From Catenulispora sp. EB89 (GTDB lineage Bacteria; Actinomycetota; Actinomycetes; Streptomycetales; Catenulisporaceae), in NCBI RefSeq assembly GCF_041261445.1, contig NZ_JBGCCU010000029.1:1-64000 (forward strand): DNA of 64,000 bases, in the 5' to 3' direction. A program made the position numbers and the translations under genes. Every line of letters begins with the position of its first letter. Positions within the stretch are counted from its first letter, which is position 1. The notes under the pieces were generated by a model, which saw only the letters and a list, made by a program, of their open reading frames with translations, was not told where the DNA came from and made no database searches. Positions 52,013 to 61,241 of this stretch are shown one piece after another.

Positions 52013-54532
52013 ATGAGCGAAGCCACCGCGGGCCGCCGGAGGCGGACCGACGAGAACTGGGTGCACCGTGTCGATCCGCGGATGCCCGGGGTGGCGCACG
52101 GCTGGAAGCTGCACGTCTCGGCCCGCCCGGCGACACTGGAGGAGGTCGTAGCCCGCGTCCTGCCGCTGCTGGACGAGTACGTGTGCCACGTGAAGTACGC
52201 GCGGACCCCGGAGATCCTCCGAGCCCTCAACTCCGGGTTCCGCAGCCCTGGCGCGGTCGGCAAGGCCGTCACGGTCTACCCGGCCCCCGGCACCGTCGTC
52301 GAGATCGCTTCCGCCTTGGTCGAGGCGTTGAACGGGATCGACGGTCCGCGCGTTCTGAGTGACATGCGGGTATCGCCCTCCGCTCCGGTCTACTACCGCT
52401 ACGGGCCCTTCGAGGCCACCTACCGCACCGGGTCCGGCGGACGCCTGGAATCGGTGATGATCGGCCCTGACGGACAGGGCTTCGACGGCCTGGCCACCGG
52501 GCACTACCGGTGTCCGCCGTGGGCGGTCGACCCGTTCCGGTCCGACGCGTCGGACGCGCGGCCGGACCGCACCTCCGCCTCGCTGGCCGGCGGCCGGTAC
52601 GAGATCACCGCCGGGATCGTGCGCGCGGCGCACGGCAACGTCTACCGTGCGATCGACCGCGCCCGGAACACGCGGGTCGTGCTGAAGCAGGCGCGCGCCT
52701 TCGTCGCGGAGGACGACTTCGAGCTGGACGCGCGGCACCGGCTGCGCCACGAGCGCCTGGTCCTGGAGCAGCTGGACGGGATCGACGGGATCCCGCGGTT
52801 CGTCGACTACTTCGAGCACGCCGGCGACGAGTTCCTGGTGCTGGCCGACTGCGGTGGCCGGGATCTGCGGCGCGAGGTCCTGGAGCACGGGCCCTACCGG
52901 TCCGGCGACCCGGATCGCGATCCGCTCGCGCTGGCCGACCGGTTGGCCGCGCTGCTGGACGAGGTGCACCGGCGCGGTGTGGTCGTACGGGACCTCAAGC
53001 CGAACAACGTGGTCCTGGACGCCGCGGGGCGTCCGCACCTCGTCGACTTCGGGATCAGCGCGCTGGACGGCCTCGGACCCGGCGGCGGCACACTCGGCTA
53101 CCGGCCGCCGGGTCATGCGCAGGACGACGCCGACGTTCCCGACCCGGCCGACGACCTCTACGCGCTCGGCGTCACCCTGGGCTTCGCCGCCACCGGTCTG
53201 GAGCCGGTCCTCATCGACGACGACGCCGCGGTCAACCGCGACCGGACGCTCGCCGGTCTGGAGGCGGCCGACGTCGCGCCCGCGGTGTCCAGGCGTATCC
53301 GGACTCTGATGAACGTCTCCGACGCCGGCCACCTGCCGCCGATCCCGGACGGCGACCTGCTCGACGAGATCATCGAGGACGCGGTCGCGTACTGCGCGCA
53401 AGCCGCGCGGGACACGGTCCGGGAAGGCTCGGGGCCGACCGATCTGTACGCCGGGAGCTCCGGGCTCGGCTGGGAACTGCTCCAGCACCGGGACCGGCCG
53501 GGCGTCGCGGACGTCGTCGAGCTGTTGGCGCGCTGGACGGCGCGGCAGGCCCGGGACCTGTCCGCCAGCCTGTACTCCGGACGGATGGGCGTGGCGTTGT
53601 TCCTCCAGCAGGCCGGTCTGCCCTACGACCACGACGGCCTGCTCCCGCGCGGACGGCTCGACGGAGGGCCGCCGGAGGCCGATCTCATCGAAGGTGCGGC
53701 GGGCATCGGACTCGGTCATCTCCGGCTCGCGGACGCCTTCGTTTCGGCGGCGTACAGCGGGGTTCGGGACTTCCACCTAGCCGGTGCCGCCGAATGCCAC
53801 CGGCTCATCACCAGCGGGATCGCGACGCTCACCCCGACCGACGCGGCCAAGCCCGGCAACGCGGCGCTCGCGGCGGGGATCGCGCACGGGGACGCGGGGG
53901 TCGCCTACTTCCTCGCCGAGTACAGCCGGGCTGTCGGGGCTGGGGCCGGGTTCGGCGTCGGGGTTGAGACCGAGGTCGGTGCAGGGGTCCGAGGCGCTGG
54001 AGACGCGGCGCACGTTGAAGCGCTGGCCGCGGCCCGCGCGGCCTGCGACCGTCTCGCGGCCCTGATACCCGGGCTCCTGGCCCGGGCACTGGCCCCCGAC
54101 GGCTCACGGCGTTACGGCTCGTGGTGCCGGGGGCTGGCCGGGATCGGCAGCGTGCTGATTCGGGCGGCGGAGTGTGTCGGTGAGCTGAGATACCTTGAAC
54201 TCGCTGATCAGTGTGCTGACGCCTGCGTCCGGATCGCGCCGCGGATGCCACAGGTGGTCCAGTGCTGCGGTCTGGCCGGCGTCGGGGACTTCCTCATCGA
54301 CCTGGCCGAGGCCACCGGGGACGAGCGCCGGTGGGACGAGGCAGCGCTGATCGCCCGGCTGATCCTGGCCCGCAGCGGGGGAACCTGGTCACAGCCGGTT
54401 TTCCCTGATGTCGAACTTACGCGGAGCAGTGCAGGCTGGGCTGGAGGCACGTCGGGCGTGCTGGGCTTTCTGCGGCGGCTGCGCCACCGCGGCGGGAATC
54501 GGCTGGCCACCACGTCGCGACAGCTGATGTGA
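52013..54532 (+). CDS. class III/IV lanthipeptide synthetase (lyase-kinase-LanC)
   Basis: The 839-residue enzyme has three domains. The N-terminal lyase-like domain (1-185) contains GWKLHVSARPATLEEVV and FRSPGAVGKAVTVYP. The Ser/Thr kinase domain (190-390) has K in VVLKQARAF, catalytic RDLKPNN near 326 and DFG near 345. A LanC domain (395-839) carries C705 in SWCRG and C751-C752 in CCGLAGVG, the presumed zinc ligands. Class III LanKC proteins lack these ligands and class IV LanL proteins keep them, so this looks class IV-like with a Cys-Cys-Cys set. ATG 52013 has a poor ribosome site; coupling to the precursor 16 nt upstream is likely. Confidence 0.88.
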   Translation: MSEATAGRRRRTDENWVHRVDPRMPGVAHGWKLHVSARPATLEEVVARVLPLLDEYVCHVKYARTPEILRALNSGFRSPGAVGKAVTVYPAPGTVVEIASALVEALNGIDGPRVLSDMRVSPSAPVYYRYGPFEATYRTGSGGRLESVMIGPDGQGFDGLATGHYRCPPWAVDPFRSDASDARPDRTSASLAGGRYEITAGIVRAAHGNVYRAIDRARNTRVVLKQARAFVAEDDFELDARHRLRHERLVLEQLDGIDGIPRFVDYFEHAGDEFLVLADCGGRDLRREVLEHGPYRSGDPDRDPLALADRLAALLDEVHRRGVVVRDLKPNNVVLDAAGRPHLVDFGISALDGLGPGGGTLGYRPPGHAQDDADVPDPADDLYALGVTLGFAATGLEPVLIDDDAAVNRDRTLAGLEAADVAPAVSRRIRTLMNVSDAGHLPPIPDGDLLDEIIEDAVAYCAQAARDTVREGSGPTDLYAGSSGLGWELLQHRDRPGVADVVELLARWTARQARDLSASLYSGRMGVALFLQQAGLPYDHDGLLPRGRLDGGPPEADLIEGAAGIGLGHLRLADAFVSAAYSGVRDFHLAGAAECHRLITSGIATLTPTDAAKPGNAALAAGIAHGDAGVAYFLAEYSRAVGAGAGFGVGVETEVGAGVRGAGDAAHVEALAAARAACDRLAALIPGLLARALAPDGSRRYGSWCRGLAGIGSVLIRAAECVGELRYLELADQCADACVRIAPRMPQVVQCCGLAGVGDFLIDLAEATGDERRWDEAALIARLILARSGGTWSQPVFPDVELTRSSAGWAGGTSGVLGFLRRLRHRGGNRLATTSRQLM

Positions 54533-54637
54533 ATCAAGTTCCGTCATTCCATTCACTCCAGTTTACAGCGGCCGCACGGACCAGTAAGGTCGAGGCCTGA
54601 TGGAGCCGTGACGACGTCAGGGGGCGGATCGACATCC

Positions 54638-55576
54638 ATGACCGAACGCGCGACTCTGCGGCACCGTAGGATCGGGGCCGCCCTGCGGGCCCACCGCGTG
54701 AACGCCGGACTCACCCTGGAACGGGTGGCCCACCGGCTCACTCCGGCCGACGCCATGTCGGCGGCGAAGATCTCCCGCATCGAGAACGGACAGTACGCCG
54801 TCAACCCGCACGACGTGCGGGCCCTGTGCCGGGTCTACGACCTGGACGCCTCGACCACCGACGAGCTGGTCGAGCAGGCTTCGCAGGCGCTGCGGCGCAC
54901 ATGGTGGCAGGAGGGCGAGGCCGGCTCGTTGCCGGCGCCGTTCCAGCGCTACCTGGAGTACGAGGACACGTGCGTCGCCCTCGACGTGTTCGCGCCGGTG
55001 TTCGTGCCGGACATCCTGCAGACCGCGGCCTATACCAGAATGTTGATAGCAGGGCTCTGGCCCGACAAGAACCCCGGCGAGCGCCAGGCGCTGGCCTCGG
55101 TGCTGACCCGGCGCCAGACCCGGCTCGCGGTCGAGGCCGGGCCGCGGGTGCAGGTGGTGCTGGACGCGCACGCGGTGCTGCGCAGCTGGGGCGACCGGTC
55201 GGTCGCGGTGCGGCAGGCCGCGTATTTGCTGGAGGTCTCCCGGCATCCGCGCACCGAGGTCCGGGTGATCCCGGACGGCCGGGTGTATCCGGGTGCGCAC
55301 ACCGGATTCACGCTGATGACGCTCGGCTCGGGGGAGAAGCAGGCCCGGCCGTCACGGCAGGTCAAGCACGTCCCCAAACAGGGCGCGCCGGCGACCAAGC
55401 CGGCCGAGCACGTGGGGTTCGTCGGGGGCGTCGTCGGCTGGTGCCTGGTCGACGGCGGTGACGAGATAGACCGGTACACGCTCACCTTCGAACAGCAGCG
55501 CGCCGCCGCGCTCGGCCCCGAGGAGACCCGCAGATGGCTGCGGCTGGCGATCAAGAGCATGGGCGGCGTGGGATGA
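54638..55576 (+). CDS. XRE-family regulator with DUF5753 domain
   Basis: The 312-residue protein has an N-terminal helix-turn-helix (IGAALRAHRVNAGLTLERVA and SAAKISRIENGQ, residues about 10-62). A DUF5753-type C-terminal domain follows, with FVPDILQTAAYTRMLI and ASVLTRRQTRL. Such regulators are abundant in actinomycetes and often pair with small DUF397 proteins; no such gene follows. ATG 54638 is preferred over GTG 54608. Its stop overlaps the start of the next gene (ATGA). Confidence 0.9.
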   Translation: MTERATLRHRRIGAALRAHRVNAGLTLERVAHRLTPADAMSAAKISRIENGQYAVNPHDVRALCRVYDLDASTTDELVEQASQALRRTWWQEGEAGSLPAPFQRYLEYEDTCVALDVFAPVFVPDILQTAAYTRMLIAGLWPDKNPGERQALASVLTRRQTRLAVEAGPRVQVVLDAHAVLRSWGDRSVAVRQAAYLLEVSRHPRTEVRVIPDGRVYPGAHTGFTLMTLGSGEKQARPSRQVKHVPKQGAPATKPAEHVGFVGGVVGWCLVDGGDEIDRYTLTFEQQRAAALGPEETRRWLRLAIKSMGGVG

Positions 55577-57075
55577 CCACGGTCCCGGTGTCTTCGGGCC
55601 TGTCCTCGGGGCCGTCCTCGGAGTCGTCTTCGGACTTGTCCTCGGGGCCGTCCTCGGACTCTTTCTCGGACTCCCTGGCGTCCCTCGTCGCATCGACTCA
55701 GACCATTGATGTGCCGTTCTCCGGCGACGACGCCGGCAGCGGCGGCCTGAACTGGGGCCAGCAGCACATCTTCGGCGCGATCCGGAACCTCGGCTCGTCG
55801 ATGAACATGTGCGCGCTGCGCGAGCTGCCGCCGACGGCGACCGTCGAGGACTTCGCCGACGAGCTCCGCTTCTACCTGAACCGCTTCCAGGCCATGCGGA
55901 CCCTGCTGCGCTTCGAGGCGGGCCGTCCCCCGATCCAGGTGGTCCACGCCTCCGGCACGGCCCCGCTGCGGATCCTCGACATCGACCCCGCCGCCGACCT
56001 CGACGCGGCTCTGGCGGCGCTCGTCGCAGAACACGAAGAACGCAACTTCGACGACGAGCACGAGTACCCGATCCGCATGGTCCTGATACGCCGGGCCGGC
56101 GTCCTGACGCACCTGCTGACCGTCCTGAACCACTTCGCGACCGACGGCGCCGGCGCCTTCGCGATGTACGAGGACTTCCTGCACCGCGACCCGGTGACCG
56201 GCCAGGCCCGCGGCCCGGTGCCGACCCACCCGCTGGACCTGACCGTCCAGCAGGCCACCCCCGCCGGCCGCCGGCAGAGCGACGCGTCGCTGCGCTACTG
56301 GGAGCGTCAGCTGGCCGCGCTGCCGAGAAGACGACCGACCGCGGCGGTGCCCGAGACGGGATCCCGCTACCGCAGGGCGACGCTGCGGTCGGTTCCCCTG
56401 CTGCTCGGGGCGACCCGCATCGCGCACCGCCTGGACTGCGACGTCTCCGCCGTCGTCCTCGGCCTGTTCGCGACGGCGCTGGCCCGCCTGACCGGCGAGC
56501 AGCCGACCGCCGCGCAGATGCTGGTGAGCAACCGCTTCCGGCCCGGCATGGCCGACATCGTCGGCAACGTCAGCCAGAGCGGCCTGTTCGTGGTGGACGT
56601 CGCGGACACGACGGTGGACGACGTGATCGAGCGCGCGCAGCGTGCGGTGACGCGCACGTACAAGTACGCGTACTTCGACCTGGAGCAGTGGAAGACGCTG
56701 CTGGCCGCGGTCGAACGCGAGCGCGGGGAGGAGCTGGCGCTGTGCTACTACAACGACCGGCCCTCGCAGCGCAGCGGCACCGCCCCGGGCCCGGAGCCGA
56801 GCGTCGAGGCGGTGACGGCGGCCGCGGCGACGCCGGCGCCGGTGGTGTGGAGCACGCTGCCGTTCTTCAACGAGCGGCTGATGGTCACGATCGACAACGT
56901 GCCCGATGACGACGACGCGGTCACGGTGCTGGTGTCGGCGGACACGTGGCACGTGACGAGTGAGGACATGGAGACGCTGGCCCGGACGATGGAGTCGCTG
57001 GCCGTCGCAGCGGCCTGCGATCCGGCGACGGCGACCGGGGTGGGGGCGGCCGCCGAGGCGAAGCCTGTGGGGTGA
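55573..57075 (+). CDS. condensation-domain-like acyltransferase, copy 1
   Basis: The 500-residue free-standing member of the NRPS condensation/WS-DGAT superfamily is translationally coupled (ATGA) to the DUF5753 regulator. The usual HHxxxDG motif reads NHFATDG (near 192), keeping the catalytic second His and the Asp. QMLVSNRFRPGMADIVGNVSQS and the LCYYNDRPS block match the paralogue at 61.2 kb. Residues 5-40 form a Ser-rich stretch with repeated SSGPSS units. No carrier or adenylation domain is fused, so it probably acts on a free thioester substrate or as an acyltransferase. Confidence 0.8.
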   Translation: MTTVPVSSGLSSGPSSESSSDLSSGPSSDSFSDSLASLVASTQTIDVPFSGDDAGSGGLNWGQQHIFGAIRNLGSSMNMCALRELPPTATVEDFADELRFYLNRFQAMRTLLRFEAGRPPIQVVHASGTAPLRILDIDPAADLDAALAALVAEHEERNFDDEHEYPIRMVLIRRAGVLTHLLTVLNHFATDGAGAFAMYEDFLHRDPVTGQARGPVPTHPLDLTVQQATPAGRRQSDASLRYWERQLAALPRRRPTAAVPETGSRYRRATLRSVPLLLGATRIAHRLDCDVSAVVLGLFATALARLTGEQPTAAQMLVSNRFRPGMADIVGNVSQSGLFVVDVADTTVDDVIERAQRAVTRTYKYAYFDLEQWKTLLAAVERERGEELALCYYNDRPSQRSGTAPGPEPSVEAVTAAAATPAPVVWSTLPFFNERLMVTIDNVPDDDDAVTVLVSADTWHVTSEDMETLARTMESLAVAAACDPATATGVGAAAEAKPVG

Positions 57076-57217
57076 GGGCGCGGGTGAGGCGCGCGGGGTG
57101 GTGGCTCAGGGCGTGTGGTGCTGCGGTTGAGGGCGGTTTTCTGGCGCTTTGCGTGTAACCCCCCGCCGTATCTCTGGATGAGAGGAACTTGTTCCATCGA
57201 CTCATCAAGAGGACAGC

Positions 57218-58420
57218 ATGCGCAACAGAGTGATCCCCTTCCTGGCGCTGACCGTCGCGGGCCTGCTGGTGGCCGGTGCCGCCGAGGCGGACGCGGCCGG
57301 CTCGATCTTCCAGGTCGTCCCCACTCCGAACACTGCCACCGCGCCGATCTCCAATGACCTGTTGACCGGGGCCGCCAGCACGTCGACGCACGACGTGTGG
57401 GCGGTCGGATTCGCCACCGACCCCACCACCACCGACCACACGCTGGCCGAGCACTGGAACGGCACCAAGTGGACGGTCTCGCCGACCCCGGACGGGACCT
57501 CCGGCAGCCAGCTCGCCGCCGTCGCGGCCGTGTCGCCGACGAACGCCTGGGCGGTCGGCTTCCAGAACTCCGACCTGTCCATCGCCGCGAACACCACGCT
57601 GATCGAGCACTGGAACGGCTCCAGCTGGTCGATCGTGCCGAGCCCGAACCCGGACACCGAAGGCAACGTCCTCACCAGCGTCACCGCGACCTCCGCCACC
57701 GACGTGTGGGCGGCGGGCTACTTCACGACCGGCGGCGGGGAACAGATCCTGCCACTGTTCGAGCACTGGAACGGCACCGCGTGGAGCGTCGTGCCGGTCC
57801 CGGCCGTGGACTCGTCGGTCAACTTCGTCAGGTCGATCAACGCGGTGTCCCCGACCAACATCTGGGCCGTCGGCTACCAGGTCGACGACTCGAGCGGCCA
57901 CAACGACGACCTGATCCTGCACTGGGACGGCACCCGCTGGACCGACCAACCGATCCTGCCCATCGGCCAGGTCACACTCCAGTCAGTACACGCCATCTCC
58001 GCGAACGACGTCTGGGCCGTGGGAACAAGCCTCGGCGACACCGGCGGCGACTCCACCAACCTCGCACTGCACTGGAACGGCACCGCGTGGACCTCGGTGC
58101 CCATCCCGAACGTCGACACCCCCAACCAGGGCGCCAACTTCCTCGAAAGCGTCACATCCCTCTCCGCCAACGACGTCTGGGCGGTCGGCGGAGCCACCGG
58201 CTCAGCCGGCGTCAACCAAACCATGACCGAGCACTGGAACGGCACCGCCTGGAGCATCGTGCCCGGCGCGAACGAGGACCCCCAGGGCGACAACTCCAAC
58301 ACCCTGTTCTCGGTCGTGGCCACCGGCCCCGGCAACCTCACCGCGGTGGGTTCCTGGAGCAGCCTGCAGCAGGGCAACCCCGGGTCGCGGACCCTCGCCG
58401 TCACGACGACGCACGGCTGA
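57218..58420 (+). CDS. secreted propeller-like repeat protein
   Basis: The 400-residue precursor has a signal peptide (RVIPFLALTVAGLLVAG then EADA). Six or so repeats of about 55-60 residues follow, each containing DVWAVG or NAWAVG and EHWNGTAWSVVPSPN. This spacing and the Trp-rich blades indicate a beta-propeller related to kelch/WD-type secreted proteins. Function is unknown; such proteins often bind glycans or surfaces. ATG 57218 is preceded by AGAGGAC. It is convergent with the condensation-domain operon across the hairpin element. Confidence 0.8.
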   Translation: MRNRVIPFLALTVAGLLVAGAAEADAAGSIFQVVPTPNTATAPISNDLLTGAASTSTHDVWAVGFATDPTTTDHTLAEHWNGTKWTVSPTPDGTSGSQLAAVAAVSPTNAWAVGFQNSDLSIAANTTLIEHWNGSSWSIVPSPNPDTEGNVLTSVTATSATDVWAAGYFTTGGGEQILPLFEHWNGTAWSVVPVPAVDSSVNFVRSINAVSPTNIWAVGYQVDDSSGHNDDLILHWDGTRWTDQPILPIGQVTLQSVHAISANDVWAVGTSLGDTGGDSTNLALHWNGTAWTSVPIPNVDTPNQGANFLESVTSLSANDVWAVGGATGSAGVNQTMTEHWNGTAWSIVPGANEDPQGDNSNTLFSVVATGPGNLTAVGSWSSLQQGNPGSRTLAVTTTHG

Positions 58421-58589
58421 GCTGAGGGGGAGACGCAGCACAGCGGCCTGCGAAGACTGCCGATCCGGGATGCGGGGGAGAATGCATCCCGGATCGGTGC
58501 TGCTCCGGCAACCGCTCGCGCACCAGCACCCGCATCAGCGCACCGGCACTAGCACCAGCACCCGCGCACTAGCGCACCCACCCAAAAAC

Positions 58590-59690
58590 GGCGCCCCTGC
58601 TTGATGTGTGGGTGCGGTTTGTTGGTGGGTTTTAAGAGCTTTTTACGGCTTCGCCTAAGGTTTGGTGACCTCGCTGGGGGACGCAGTTCGGTGGTGTGCC
58701 TGGGGACGCGTTGGCGGCCGGCGGTTGTCCGTGTGCACGACCGCGCACGGGTCCGAGTCGCTGCGCATACGTCAGGTGGGCGGGCGGCGGCCGCGTGTGG
58801 TGGGCACCTGAAAGTCAAGGGCAGGGCCTCCGGCGGCGCCTGCGCGGCGAGCGGCCTCGCTCCGGGGAGGGGGGGGTCGCGCTGTTGGGCGCCGGTCGTT
58901 GCTTGTGGTCGCCTTGTCCCGGGTTCCCCGTCGCGTCGTCGCCTGACGGAAGCAGACCGGTCCGGTGGTATCAAGTCGGACCCTTGCTGCTGTGGTGGGG
59001 TTTCGTGCGACTTGACACCACCGGCCCGGTCAGCTTGGCTACGCCCGCCGACGCGACGGGGAACCCGGGACAACCCCGGCCTGTGGTGTGGACATGGTCC
59101 ACTCGGGTTCGTACACCTGCGGGTGGTGACGTGGCGTGTCCAAGGGGTGGGAATCTTTCCCACAGGTGGGGTTGTCCCGGATCCCTCGTCGCTGTCGGCG
59201 GTGCTTGCACAACCATCCCGGCCTGGCGGGGTAAAGCCGGACGAAACCGGACCACAGCAGCGTGTGATGCGGCTTTACCCCGCCAGGCCGGGATGGTTCC
59301 CTTTAGGGCGACGTCAGCGACGAGGGATCCGGGACAAGGCGACCAACACTCGGACCGCCGCCGAGGCGGGGGGTTGGGGATCCCTCAGAGTCTCGAGTGC
59401 CCCCGCCGGAGGCGCCTGCCTTTGATCTTAGGCACCCACCACGCCCGACGATCGCCGCCTACGCAACGCATGCGCAGTGACTCGGACCTGTGCGTGGTCG
59501 TGCCCAGCCCGGCCGCCAGCCGCCAACGCGTCCCCAGGCACACCACCGAACTGCGCCACCCAGCGGATCCTTCTTAAAACCCTGCGAAGCCGTCAAAAAA
59601 GCCCTTGATTGTCAACCCACAAACAAACCGCACCCGCGACACCCACCCGCAACCACCAGCACCCACACATAGGCCAGCGGCGCCCAAAAA
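58590..59690. repeat. 1.1-kb nested inverted-repeat element
   Basis: Outer imperfect arms (about 58590-58945 and 59300-59690) are complementary over long blocks. For example, GCACGACCGCGCACGGGTCC near 58737 pairs near 59495, and GGTCGCCTTGTCCCGG pairs with 59333-59345. Between them lie three hairpins: 58951-59035, 59051-59195 and 59211-59298 (a perfect 28-bp pair of arms). The left end shares a 50-bp identical block with 41902-41951. No credible gene, transposase or ribosome site lies inside. It fills the 1431-bp gap between genes. Confidence 0.75.
59211..59298. other. perfect 28-bp inverted repeat (innermost hairpin)
   Basis: Bases 59211-59238 are exactly complementary to 59271-59298 with a 32-nt loop. 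This is the most conserved part of the nested element and forms a strong stem in RNA or extruded DNA. Confidence 0.8.
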
Positions 59691-59851
59691 ACCGACCGCA
59701 GCGTCGCCCAAGCCGGGTGCGGGTTCCGGCTCAGGCATCGTCGCGGTCGGTCGTCTTTGTCGCTCCCTGAGAACTCCCCTCAGAGTCCCTCAGAACTCCG
59801 CCTCGGCCCGGGCGCCACCAGCCCGTGGGCGCCCGGGCCGCAGCGGCCCCG

Positions 59852-61156
59852 TCACCCCATCGCCGGCAGGCCGGCGACCTCCAGCAGGGTCTCGTGGAAC
59901 ACGTCGAGGATCGTCGCCAGCTTCTGCTGGTCGACGTCGGGTCGGTTGCTGCGGACGGCCACGTCGATGCGCTCGAGGCCGCTGACGATGAAGTAGAAGC
60001 CTGGGCCGAAGGAGCGGGCCGGGGGTGCGAAGTCCACTGTGCGGGGTTCCTGTTCCACTGCCGGGGCGAAGCCGGGTGGGGCGAGGATCACGTTGGTGCT
60101 GAAGCCTTTGTCGACCGGCGGGTCGGTCTTCTCGAAGTACTCCTCGCGGATGTCGACCACGTAGTCGGGGTCGCAGATGCTGTTCTTGAAGGCGTTCAGG
60201 GCCTTGCCGTGGACCTTGGCCGCCAGCTCCGCGAACTGCTCGCCGCCGTGGAAGTCCAGGACCATCGGGGCCCACTGGGTCAGCGACGTCACCACGCCGG
60301 CCATGCTCGGGTCGAAGCGGTTGGCCGAGATCGCCGTCAGCAGCACCGCCGAGCGGCCCAGGGCTGTGCGCAGCGCGTGGTAGTACGCCGCCAGCACGAT
60401 CGAGGCCATGCTCACGTCCAGCTTCTCCGCCCCGGCGTGTGCCACTTCCAGGGGGATGCCGGTGTGCAGGGCGGCGCCGAGCATCTGGGTGTTCGGGGTC
60501 GCGACCTCCGGCAGGCGCGGGGCCGCCTCCAGCGTGCGGCGCCAGTACCGCTCCGCGGCGCGCAGTCGGAAGGCGCCAGCGCCTTGCTGGTCCAGGGCCA
60601 TCGCGATGGGCTGGCCGGCCGGCGGGTCCAGTGGTTCGCCGGCGAGCAGGGCGTGGAAGTCGTCCTGCATGATCAGGGTCGCCGCGCCGTCGGCGGCTAT
60701 GTGGTGCACCACGTACAGGACCTTCGTCGGGACCCCGTCCGTGGTGATGACCCACGCGCGCCACGGGATCCCGTGGTAGATGTCGAGCACTTCCTGGTAC
60801 TTGCTCGCCAGGAGCGCCGGCAGCTCCTCGATGTCGGCGACGCCGCGGTCCACGCGGGCCAGGACCTCCGCGGCGTCCTGGGCGCCGAGGAACTGGCGCG
60901 GGGAGCCGTCCGCCTCGAACAGGTAGTTCGTGCGCAGCGACTCGTGCCGCTCGGCCAGCGCGCCGAGCGCCTGCCACACGTCCTCCACCGTGCACGGCGT
61001 GCGCACGTCCCACACCACCGGCTGCAGGTTCGCCTCCCACAGCCGGTCGGCCGGGATGCGCTCCACGTCGCGGTGCACGGACAGCTGGCCGATCGTCATC
61101 GGGTATGTCGTCGGACTCACCGTCGGACTCGTGGTCTGACTCGTCGTCGTCTCCAT
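59852..61156 (-). CDS. condensation-domain-like acyltransferase, copy 2
   Basis: The 434-residue C-domain-superfamily protein has an intact HHIAADG motif (near 165) and the RTNYLFEADGSPRQFL block near 70. ISANRFDPSMAGVVTSLTQW matches the NRFRP regions of its two relatives. ATG 61156 with AAGGAG is favoured over the longer frame to 61228. It is last in a minus-strand operon with copy 3, an SDR and an ABC ATPase. No NRPS modules are seen, so it presumably acylates or condenses small free substrates. Confidence 0.82.
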   Translation of the reverse strand: METTTSQTTSPTVSPTTYPMTIGQLSVHRDVERIPADRLWEANLQPVVWDVRTPCTVEDVWQALGALAERHESLRTNYLFEADGSPRQFLGAQDAAEVLARVDRGVADIEELPALLASKYQEVLDIYHGIPWRAWVITTDGVPTKVLYVVHHIAADGAATLIMQDDFHALLAGEPLDPPAGQPIAMALDQQGAGAFRLRAAERYWRRTLEAAPRLPEVATPNTQMLGAALHTGIPLEVAHAGAEKLDVSMASIVLAAYYHALRTALGRSAVLLTAISANRFDPSMAGVVTSLTQWAPMVLDFHGGEQFAELAAKVHGKALNAFKNSICDPDYVVDIREEYFEKTDPPVDKGFSTNVILAPPGFAPAVEQEPRTVDFAPPARSFGPGFYFIVSGLERIDVAVRSNRPDVDQQKLATILDVFHETLLEVAGLPAMG

Positions 61157-61241
61157 CACCGGACTCCTTACTCGTGCTCGTGCTTGAGGGCTGATTCGTG
61201 CTCCTGAGGGAGGGAGCCGCCGAAACACCGCGCTCGTCGAT

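Noticed and set aside
51034-52272. 412- and 394-codon open frames opposite the repetitive precursor
   Set aside because: They are repeat-driven shadows. The + strand frame has the ribosome site, the synthetase partner and the Cys-containing end.
58601-59577. Protein genes inside the nested inverted-repeat element
   Set aside because: The frames of 274 and 293 codons have no ribosome site or domain, and their sequence is dictated by the inverted repeats.
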